Below are positions 1 through 9,000 of a stretch of DNA of 64,000 nt, in pieces (positions within the stretch are counted from its first letter, which is position 1; each line of letters begins with the position of its first letter). Source of the DNA: Brachionus plicatilis (taxonomy: Eukaryota; Rotifera; Eurotatoria; Ploima; Brachionidae). Where the stretch lies: positions 1,290,458 to 1,354,457 of the forward strand of contig QEOQ01000640.1 in assembly GCA_010279815.1 (NCBI GenBank), read 5' to 3'. The position numbers were made by a program, and so were the translations under genes. Under the pieces are notes generated by a model, which saw nothing but the letters and a program-made list of their open reading frames with translations, did no database searches and was not told the DNA's origin.

Positions 1-1245
1 CGCGTCGACCTCGAGAACAAAAACCAGACGCTCAAGGAGGACCTGGCCTTCAAGAGCCAAGTGTATGGCAAAGAAATCGACCAGCTGCGGAGCTCGCGCC
101 GCGTCGAAATCGAACAGGTGGACGTGCGTCTCAGGGACGAGTACGACTCCAAGCTGCACTCCGAACTGCAGCAGATACGCGAGCAAACCGAGCTCAAGAT
201 CAAGGAAATGAAAGAGGAAGTGGAAAAAAGATTCTCGAACAAGAACGTGGAGACCGAGGCGAACCTGAAACGGGCCGTGCAAGTGCAGGGCTCGCTGCGC
301 GACGACCTCGCCACCTATAGACAAAAGTGCGACGACTACCAGGCCGAGGTGAAGCTACTGCAGAGCAAACAAAGTTCCAATGAGGCAAAAATAAAGGAGC
401 TGGAGGACAAGGTGAGGCGGATGGCGCAAAAACACGAAAAAGAAATGACCGAAAAAGAGGAGGAAGTGACCCGGCTGAGAAAAGAGATTCAGGACGTGAT
501 GCTCGAGTACCAGGAGCTGTACGACATTAAGATAGCCCTTGACATGGAAATCACTGCCTACAGAAAGTTGCTCGAGTCCGAGGAGCAGCGATTGAACATT
601 TCGTCGTCGCTGCACCAGTCCAACTTGGCGTCCAGCTTCATGAGCGGCGAGCCCGTCAATTCGACGGTGGCCGCCTCGACCAGAAGTGGCAAGAAGCGCA
701 AAGTGGCCGCCAGCATCGACCACGACGACTCCATCATATCCGGCAATCAGATGAACTTGACCCAGTCGCACAGCTCCGAGTGCGGAGTGCAGATTGGCGA
801 GCACGAGATGGACGCCAAGTGCGTCAAGTTGACCAACACAAGTGACAAAGAGGTGGCGCTGGGTGGATGGCAGTTGAAGAGAAATGCGGACAATCAGCTG
901 GCCGAGTACAAGTTTGCCAAGGGCTGTGTGATCAAGCCGGGACAGAGGATGACCGTTTGGAGCAGTGGAAGCGGGGCCGAAGCGCCAGGTGAGCTTGTGA
1001 TGAGCGGCCAGAGGTGGTCGGTGGGCGACTCCATGATCACTATTCTGGTGGACAAGGACGGCAAGGAGGTGGCCCGCAGAGAGAGTCAGCGAGTGGCCAA
1101 CAATGGTGTGGAGAAGAAGTTGAGGTCTGCGGCGAGTAGGGTGACCGCGTCTGGCAGCGCCACTGTGACCACGACCACCAGTGAGACCAAGGTGACGAGC
1201 AGTGGCTCCAGTGCTGTGCAGAAGTTTCTCGGCTTGTGGAAGTAG
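1..1245 (+). CDS. Nuclear lamin, 3' part of gene (C-terminal 414 residues)
   Basis: Lamins are intermediate-filament proteins that line the inner nuclear membrane. The frame is open from base 1, so the gene starts upstream; the window begins inside coil 2 (first residues RVDLENKNQTLKEDLAF). The helix termination motif typical of intermediate filaments (YQELYDIKIALDMEITAYRK, then LLESEEQRL) lies at about 508-591. A basic nuclear localisation signal, KKRKV, is at 691-705. A lamin tail domain (immunoglobulin fold) follows at about 750-1110, with the recognisable LGGWQLKR and IKPGQRMTVW segments, then a Ser/Thr-rich tail. The stop is TAG at 1243-1245. The nuclear localisation signal and tail domain separate it from cytoplasmic filaments. 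Oddly, the protein ends FLGLWK and has no CaaX box, so this form would not be farnesylated. The exon is GC-rich compared with its surroundings. Confidence 0.95.
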   Translation, partial: RVDLENKNQTLKEDLAFKSQVYGKEIDQLRSSRRVEIEQVDVRLRDEYDSKLHSELQQIREQTELKIKEMKEEVEKRFSNKNVETEANLKRAVQVQGSLRDDLATYRQKCDDYQAEVKLLQSKQSSNEAKIKELEDKVRRMAQKHEKEMTEKEEEVTRLRKEIQDVMLEYQELYDIKIALDMEITAYRKLLESEEQRLNISSSLHQSNLASSFMSGEPVNSTVAASTRSGKKRKVAASIDHDDSIISGNQMNLTQSHSSECGVQIGEHEMDAKCVKLTNTSDKEVALGGWQLKRNADNQLAEYKFAKGCVIKPGQRMTVWSSGSGAEAPGELVMSGQRWSVGDSMITILVDKDGKEVARRESQRVANNGVEKKLRSAASRVTASGSATVTTTTSETKVTSSGSSAVQKFLGLWK

Positions 1246-1340
1246 TGGGTAGAGAGTGGATTTTAGGTGGCACCGTTCGTTTGTTTGTTTGAAAAGTTGT
1301 AATTTCAATGTTCCTAAGTTTTTTTTTTTTTTTTTTCTAA

Positions 1341-1371
<31 letters not shown>

Positions 1372-1757
1372 GTAAAATTTTAAAAAATTTTAAAATCAAC
1401 AAAAAAGTTTCGAAAGTTTGAATTTTTGAACATAGAATCAAGTGTTTGTGTGTGATGAGCATTCGACAGGCAAAAAACAATTTAGACTTGTTTTAATTAT
1501 TTTCAATTTGAATGCTCTGGTCAAATGGTAGTGGTTCTAAAATGCTTGTTTCTATATGTTTGTCTTGATATTTTACTTCAAATGGATATGCTGTTCTTTT
1601 AAATTGGAACATTTTCTACTAAAGAAAGATAATTTTTTTTTAATTTTACTCATTTTTTTTTCAACTCAATTGTCTTACAACAAAATTTTGAGCACAATTT
1701 CTAAAAAATATTTAAATAAATAATTTGAAATCATTCGATTTTTTTTTCAATATGAGC
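1246..1757. other. Lamin 3' UTR and AT-rich flank
   Basis: No coding potential is seen. The stretch holds a long T run (1320-1336), a pyrimidine-rich TTTTC repeat (1337-1370) and possible AATAAA poly(A) signals near 1710-1720. Part of it (about 1345-1420) is repeated at 2313-2382. Confidence 0.5.
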
Positions 1758-2382
1758 TAGTGTTGGGCGCCGGCCAGGCGGCCAGATGGCCGGTACAAAA
1801 TACGGCCGGCCATAAAAACGGCCATGGATCGCAATTTGGACCGGTCGCTTTTTGGACCGGCCGGCGGGCAAAATTGGCGGTTCAAAAAGCGACCGGTCCA
1901 AAATACGACTAAAATAAAAATTTTTTCAAATAAATTTTTTTAATTTTCAAAAAAAATAAGTGTTTTTTTTTTCTTATTTTTTAAAGATGAATTTTTTTAA
2001 AGGTCATTTTGTATAAAATAAATTTTTTAAATATTTGTATGTTTTTAAAATTAATTTTCTTTGAATACGAGAAAGATAAAATTTTTATTCTGGCGGTATT
2101 TTGGACCGGCCGCATTTTAACGGCCAGACAGGTGGCCGCCAGATTTGGACCGCAAGTTGGCCGGCAAAAATTGGCCGTCTGCCAACACTAATTTGAGCGT
2201 TAATCAACAGATTAACACTTCGTCTTCTAAATTTTTTTAATTTAAAATAATATAAATATATTTAATGAAGCACTGAAGCTTGAGATTTTTCTGAAAAAAA
2301 ATGATAGAAATGAAACTCTTTTCTTTTTTTTTGTGAAATTTTAAAAAATTTTAAAATCAACAAAAAAATTCGAAAGTTTGAT
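1345..2382. repeat. Direct repeat pair flanking the hAT MITE
   Basis: About 70 bp at 1345-1420 recurs in the same orientation at 2313-2382. Both read a C/T-rich tract, then TTTTGT, AAATTTTAAAAAATTTTAAA, ATCAACAAAAAA and CGAAAGTTTGA, with only a few mismatches. The repeats lie on either side of the MITE at 1758-2190, so they could be a local duplication or two copies of a short repeat. Confidence 0.6.
1758..2190. mobile_element. hAT-type MITE, GC-rich, 433 bp
   Basis: The ends are inverted copies of TAGTGTTGG (1758-1766 and 2182-2190), the start typical of hAT transposons. The flanks ATATGAGC (1750-1757) and ATTTGAGC (2191-2198) form an 8-bp target site duplication with one mismatch, as expected for hAT. 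The interior contains many GGCC, CCGG and GGACCGG words in both orientations, including a perfect inverted repeat of 20 bp (1835-1854 against 1883-1902; 28 bp loop). There is no transposase, so it is non-autonomous. It is the most GC-rich non-genic spot seen in this window. Confidence 0.8.
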
Positions 2383-3232
2383 TGCATAATTAATTTTAAA
2401 CCAAGATTGATTTTAATCCAAGTAAATCTGCCGCGATTATCTTTTAAAAAGGCAAATCTTTGAGTGCCAATAAATTTCAAAGATTTAGGGTCAATTTTAA
2501 TTCATAATTTTAAGTTTGAATCAAAAAATGAAAAGTTTTTTCTAAAAAATGTTCTACATCAAATTGTAAAATTTGTAATTTTTTATTTGAATCTTTTTAT
2601 TTAAAATGTTCTAATATTTATATACCTATTAAAAGTAGCAGTAATTGAAATTCAGGAGATAGTGTGTATATAATCAAGTGTTAAAAAATGTAATTTGTTT
2701 TATGAAGGCGAAACTAGTAAAAATGATTTTAATAATTTTTAAGAAATAAATACCAAACATTACTAGACATGTTTTGTCTAATAGTGCTTAATTACAAAAA
2801 TAACATCAAAATGATTGATCTCTAATTTATTTAACAAAAACAATCAATAATTTAAATAATTCAGGTTAAGTTAATTCACAAATACATATTTATAACTTTT
2901 ATATTGCCATTCATTCAAACTGAAATAATTTTATTTTTCTATTTTAATAAATTTTAAATTTTAAAACAGCTAATTTTTTTTTCATTAAAATCAATTAAAA
3001 TATTTAAACCTATTAAAGTTCAATAAAAAGGGACATTTTAAAATTTTAAATATGAAAATAAACTTGACATGACATGTCAAGTAATTGCTTTTGAAAAAAT
3101 TAATTTTTTTCTCTATTATAAAAAAATATTACAATTTATATTTTGATCTTTTGATCTTGATCTCAAACTTCAATTCGCCCAAATTTTCAATTTTGTAAAA
3201 CAATTTTTTTAATTGTAAATAAAATATTATGA
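2199..3232. other. AT-rich intergenic DNA
   Basis: Apart from the repeat copy at 2313-2382 nothing recognisable is present. Reading frames are short and low-complexity on both strands. Confidence 0.5.
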
Positions 3233-4280
3233 GTAGTTCTTGGCAACTCGGTATCACAGTGGTGTGACGTGCGCTCTGGAGTTCCTCAAGGCAGCGTTCT
3301 CGGACCTGCCCTATTTATTTTATTCATCAACGGCTTACCAGATACTATTCTGAATACTTGCAAACTTTTTGCCGACGACTGCAAGATCTTGACAACAGCT
3401 CGTAATGTTGATGACTGTTTAAGGCTTCAACGCGATCTAGAGGCCGTGCAGAAATGGTGTATTGATTGGTCGATGAATCTTAACTTCAGTAAATGCCGAA
3501 TCATGCACTGTGGTAAACGCAATAGTAATTTCACGTACAGCTTAAATGAAATTAATGGCCCTTCTTATCCTATCGAGGTAACAACGAGAGAACGTGAACT
3601 TGGTATCATTCTTACTTCAAACATGAAATGGCATGAACAAGCTACTAGTTCAGCTAGCAAAGCAAGTCAGGTGCTTGGTATTCTAAAGAAGTCCTTTAGA
3701 ACAAGAAACCAATCGGTGTGGAAGAATCTAATCACTACGTATGTAAGACCAGATGTCGAATTTGCAATTTCAGTCTGGAATCCATACCAACACGGGGATA
3801 TCAACGTGGTCGAACGCGTAATGCGAAGGGCGACAAAGGTTCCTGGTCGTCTTCGAGACCTAAACTAAATTGAACTTTGCAAAAAGCTGGGTTTGACCAA
3901 TCTAAAGGCGAGGCGATTGAGGGGCGATTTGATACAGCAGTTTAAAATTGCAAAAGGAATAGAGCATGTTGAATTTGCCGCACCGACTTCCATTTCTGCG
4001 CCAAGAGGCAATAGGAGGGCGATATTGAGACGAGAATTGGTGAAGAACTGTAATCAACGACATAACTTTTTCTGCAACCGAATTGTCAATGACTGGAACG
4101 ATCTTAACGACTCCATCATCACCGCCAAAAGTACCAACGACTTCAAAAGCAAGCTTGACAAAACAGCAACTTAATTACGGCAAGTGGCTACCACACAGGG
4201 TGTTGTCACCCATCGCGTTATGCATCATTCTGCATGCAAATCGCGACTTGTAGCCTACCCCTTACTACTACTACTATTAC
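3233..4280 (+). mobile_element. 5'-truncated LINE (non-LTR retrotransposon), RT C-terminal half
   Basis: One frame from about 3233 to 4174 encodes the second half of a reverse transcriptase: the SGVPQGSVLGPALF block, the catalytic LFADDCKI box (F/Y-ADD type), then the thumb and C-terminal region (KARRLRGDLIQQFKIAKGIE, NRIVNDWN). A single in-frame stop (3866-3868) breaks it; otherwise the frame is open. The start coincides with loss of homology, as expected for 5' truncation during target-primed reverse transcription. The 3' end runs into a (TAC)n microsatellite (4263-4280), a tail shared by the other LINE copies of this family here (about 29190, 40570 and 46263). The block set resembles the CR1/L2/Jockey group; the clade is not resolved by eye. 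Confidence 0.9.
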
Positions 4281-4307
4281 ATTTAGTGTTATGAAAATAA
4301 AGAATTA

Positions 4308-4443
4308 AAATGTTATCATTTAGAATGAATTGTTATCATTTCTGATAACGTAACTAAAAGATAACATTTAAGTTATCAGCCTTGATAACATAACCAGTAT
4401 GGTACCTAAAGATAAAATTCTTTGTTATCACCTGATAACATTT
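4308..4443. repeat. TTATCA/TGATAA-rich inverted repeat (small MITE or hairpin)
   Basis: The ends are perfect inverted copies of AAATGTTATCA (4308-4318 and 4433-4443). In the 136 bp between them, TTATC or GATAA occurs about nine times, often as facing pairs such as TTATCATTTCTGATAA. It begins directly after the LINE tail. It may be a short MITE or a simple palindromic repeat. Confidence 0.5.
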
Positions 4444-5109
4444 CGGGCAAGACCCTATTCTAGCAAAAACTCAATTTATTAAAAATAGAAATCAGAGTGT
4501 GGATAGTTTTTTAAACTACTAATGTTATCTAAATTATCATCATATCACAAACCCACGTCAAAATTTATAAGAAAAAAGCAAAGTTTTTCATGCTTGGAAA
4601 ATTAACTTCGAATTATTTTTTATTTGAAACTGAAAAAGTTATTTAAAATATCACACTTTTCAATGTTATTTCAACATTGGATACATTTTTTAATTCAAAC
4701 ACAAAAAATTAAACCAATTTAAAGTTTAATTTTTTCTTAGACGTCCTCTCTTGATTTTCATCGCTATCATTTGTTTAACAATTTCAATTTCATCTAAAAC
4801 TGAACGGGTGTCACTCTGTTCCACATTTTTTAGGCTAAAATAAGGAAAACAAATTTTTTATTAATTTTTCTTATCTACTCAAGTGCTTGTATTTGATATT
4901 TTAGAATGGATATTGGATGTTTTACAAAAAGAATTAGGGAACTAAAGTCAAGTGTAAGCGAAAAATCAGTCAAAAAATTACAGAACGATTTTTTAAAAAA
5001 TTTATATATTTTACAAATGCATAACGATGAAAAAATTTAAAATGAATCAGAATTAGGAAATATTTAATTCTTTATAAGATATGGTTTAAAAAAATTTAAA
5101 AACAAATAC
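4444..5109. other. AT-rich intergenic DNA
   Basis: Low-complexity AT-rich sequence. I see no gene or clear repeat. Confidence 0.45.
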
Positions 5110-5667
5110 GGGGTAATATTGGCTGAAGATATGAAATATCAAAATTTTTAATTTTTTTTTATTAAAAAAAAAATATTAATTAAGTTTTTAAAATTTTGGT
5201 CTTATTTAAAAGAATGAAGCGAATGTTTCCGGTCTTAGCATTTTTAATATGTTGTTAAGAGACAAAATATAAGTAAAAAAAAGTATCTTTGAAAATTTTT
5301 GAGTTGGGGATATTTTACTCCAGAGACTCTTAAAGACAAACACCTTTTATTTTGTTTAATTTAGTTTATTTTGATAAAACTATAAAAGTTACCAAAAAAA
5401 TAATTTAATTATCGGATTCCTCAATAAAATTTGTTCCAGAAAACTTTTTTCCAGGGAAAAACAAGTATCCATGTCATTTTTATAGAACTAAAAGGTAAGA
5501 TTCCCAGCTAAAATGTGCTAAAACTCCGACTGATTAAATAGCATGAAAAAGTCAACTATATTGAGCTAATTTAAATAAATTCTAAATCAGCACATTCAAA
5601 TTTATAAGAAAAAAAATTAAAAAAAAATGTCTGAGGCATATTTCATATCTTCAACCAATATTGCCCC
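5110..5667. mobile_element. Inverted-repeat element, family A copy 1 (MITE-like, 558 bp)
   Basis: Terminal inverted repeats of 30 bp with two mismatches lie at 5110-5139 (starting GGGGTAATATTGG, containing CTGAAGATATGAAATAT) and at 5638-5667 as the reverse complement. There is no coding capacity. Interior phrases such as GGTCTTAGCA, TTTTTAATATGTTGTTA and TACTCCAGAGACTC reappear in diverged form at 44.88-44.99 kb, suggesting a second copy there. No convincing target duplication was identified, so the superfamily is unknown. Confidence 0.6.
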
Positions 5668-6086
5668 ATTTCCTTTGCCTGAAAAAGTGTTATTGCTACA
5701 AAAAAATTCAATTTATTTTAGCTCAGCTAAAAATAATTTCCATACTCTTAATTGATCTCAACACCTTGTTTTAAAATGCAAGAATTTTTGAAAATTTTAT
5801 TTAGCATTAATAAAAATGAAAATTACATTTTTTAAAAATTTTAATTTTAGAAAAAAATCTCACAAAAATTTAATATAGTTATATACCGCAATTTAATTTA
5901 AAAAAAAAAATTTTTTTATATTTAATTTATTAAAATCTTAAACCATTTCGAATATTATTGTTAAAAAAAAGAAGAGAATTTATTGAATTTCGACCAAAAA
6001 TTTCATTTAATTTTATTTTATTCAAAACAAATATACAAAAAATATTCAAGTATTTTATTAAATAATTCCTAAACCTAAGCTTATTT
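5668..6086. other. RTF1 3' flank
   Basis: AT-rich. On the minus strand AATAAA at 6054-6059 (plus TTTATT), 28 bp past the RTF1 stop, could be its poly(A) signal; further copies lie around 6010-6022. Confidence 0.4.
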
Positions 6087-9000
6087 TTATATTAGACCTT
6101 TTTTGCGTTTATAGTCATCCAGATTAAGAGCTCGCCTGCTAACTGTACTGCCCGAGCTCACCGAATTGCCAGACGTCAGCGAAGATTGCTGAATTTGACC
6201 AGGTGGAAAAGCTGAACCACTAAAATCAATTGCGATGTCAAAATTGTGCGCTTGAAACAAATCATTCGTCTTATTTGTTTCCGCAGACTTTCTCTTTTCA
6301 CTTTCGGGATTTGTTTTACTCTCACTGGCAACTTTGCTAGATTGATCTTCTTTTTTTATTACCTCTTTCTTCTGTTCACCATTATCTTGAGCTGGTTTCT
6401 TTTTTATATGAATCAATGATGGTAGTTCCTTCCTTCGCTGAAAAGGATCATCTTTGACCTCTTTTTGTCTTTCGAATTCTTTTTTCATTGCCTCCTCGAC
6501 AGCCACACTTGTTCGTTGACGATTACGTTGGTTTATTTGTCTATAAAATTCAATAATTCATCAGCCAAATTAAAGGGTAATTAAATACATACGATAGCAT
6601 GAGAAAATTTCCGCTTCGTTTGGCTGATAAAACATCAGCTTTTTGATTTAGTTCTTGAATTTTTAGGTCTATTTCTTCAACCTGTGCCATGTCATTTGAT
6701 TGACGAGCTTCTTCTCGTTTTTTTAATAATTCCAGTTTTTTTTCAACAATTTTATCATCATTTTTAGAGAATTTTTTCTTCTCTTGTTGAATAAAGTCCA
6801 GGTCTTCCTCCTTTAAACTGTATTCTACAAACGACTGAATCTCTTTGCACTTTGTATCTACATCACTCAATGTGGGTAGACGTAAGCTCTTGAAAAAAAT
6901 TTGTAATTTAATTTTTTCTGAAATTTAAAAAACTTTTAATTTTTGATTTTATTGATGATTTTATTTTTCAATTTTATTGGAATTTTTACCAAAAACAAAG
7001 TAAAAATAACAAAAGTCTATTAATAATAAAGACTTTCGATAACTTATTCAATTCGAGAATTCTAAATTATTTTATATTATTTAAATTTAAGGTAATTGAT
7101 ATTGTAAAATTCAAAAAATTCATTATTAATGATATGTTATTAAATGTGAACAAATTTTAAAATTATTAAAAATAGTTTCAGCTTTTTTGAAATTCAAATA
7201 AAAATGGAAATTTAATTATGTTCTTAATCCGAATGTCAATAAAACCGGATGCATTTTTTAACCAAAGTAAACTTATTCCTTTTTTTAAGTCATTTAATAT
7301 AAATTGAACATTGCTCTTTTTAAAATCAGTGTTCATTTTTAATTTAGTGTCATGTCACTAAATTCGGGTAATTACGTTCATTATTAGAAAAGATCAAAAG
7401 CTTTTTGGAAAATTTATTAATTTTTATCATCTAATTTTGATATTTTGGTTGTTTTGTTTGTTCACCTAAAGACAAGTCTGTGCTCTATTATATTATCAAT
7501 TTTTTTAAAATTTACTTTTTTTCTCTATTTACAGTATTTCAAGACAAGTATATCTTTCAATGGTGCAACTAAATTTGCTGTAAGAAACTTCCTTTTTTAA
7601 AATTGGTTGGGTTGAGTATAAAATAGTTAACTATGTTGTTAGAATATGTTTAAAGGACGGTTTGCAAAGATGGTTGGGGATACCCTTAAAAAAAAGGTCT
7701 AAGTACAAAAACTAACAAAAACTTTGAATTAAAATATCTCACTCATAACAAAAATTTTATTAAATTCTGATAATGCACTATAAACTAGACTTTATGCTCT
7801 TTCATAATTGTATTTGATGTATTTTGTCGAGTGTTCAGTTCTTGAGATTTTCTTGCTCAAAAAAAATGTATTTTTTAAGTATCCCTACTTTAAGTGCGTA
7901 TATCTCTGGAATGAGACAATTTGGAAAAAAAATTAAATCATATATTTAACACACAAGAACTCTATTTTATTAGAACTTTATTTTATGAAATTTGTAATTA
8001 ATCATTTTATAGATTGAATAAAATTTTTGAAAAAAATCTTGAAACTTCTTATTTTATTTCACTACTGATATTGACTTTTAACATACTTTTGTTAAAATTC
8101 GAGTTGTTTAGCTCAAGAGCTTTCCATTATATGTTTGTCTTCAAAATAATATCAAGTTTTGGGCTAAATAAGTAGGGGTATGTAAAATTTGAAGGGGTCT
8201 GCAGGCACTTTTTAAGGGGCTTGCAACATATTATAGTATATAAAGTATATAAATTTTTTGATATGAAGCCTAATTTAGCAAATTTAACACGAGAAGAAAA
8301 GCAATTAGAAAGGCCACGGGTTTTTTAAGCTCTTTTTTTTAAATGAATTCAAACTTTTAGAAAAATTAAGACTTAATTAAAATATTTTTGTTCTTCAATC
8401 TGAAATTGCATAAAATTTATAATTTTAATGTTTTTGTTTAAAAATTATCATTATTTAATGGTAACAAAAAAAATAAATATAAAAGCCCAAAGTGGGTTTT
8501 TTAAACCCACTAACATTTTTGGTTGATTTGACACATCTAAAATAATAACTGAGTTACTTAAAATTTTTATTTTTAAATATACAATATAATATATTTAACA
8601 TAAAATAAAACTTTATTGGTAAAAAAACTTAAATTTGACTTAATTATAGCAGAATTTGAAAGTTCTGGCTGTTACAGTATAAAAAAATTTGGCCTTTCTA
8701 GTGTTAAAAAACCCAATCTCAAATTCTGCTATAATTAAGTCAAATTTAAGTTTTTTTTGAGAAATTTGATTCGAATACCCCAAATTTTTAAGTTTTTACC
8801 CCAATTTTATTAGAATAACCACAAAAAATTAAAAAAAAACAGTTTTTTTATTATTTGACACCAATTTGATTAAAATGACAATTAAAATTAAAAAAAAATA
8901 TTTTTTTTTTACACTAAATTTTTTAATATTTTGCGGCCTATTTTTCTATGTTTGCAGTTGAAGGCATGTTTATCATGAAAACTCCAAGGAATATTATAAA

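Noticed and set aside
355..1308. Long minus-strand open frame opposite the lamin exon (317 codons)
   Set aside because: It is the antisense of a clear, conserved lamin frame in GC-rich DNA; its protein is His/Leu/Arg-rich with no domain.
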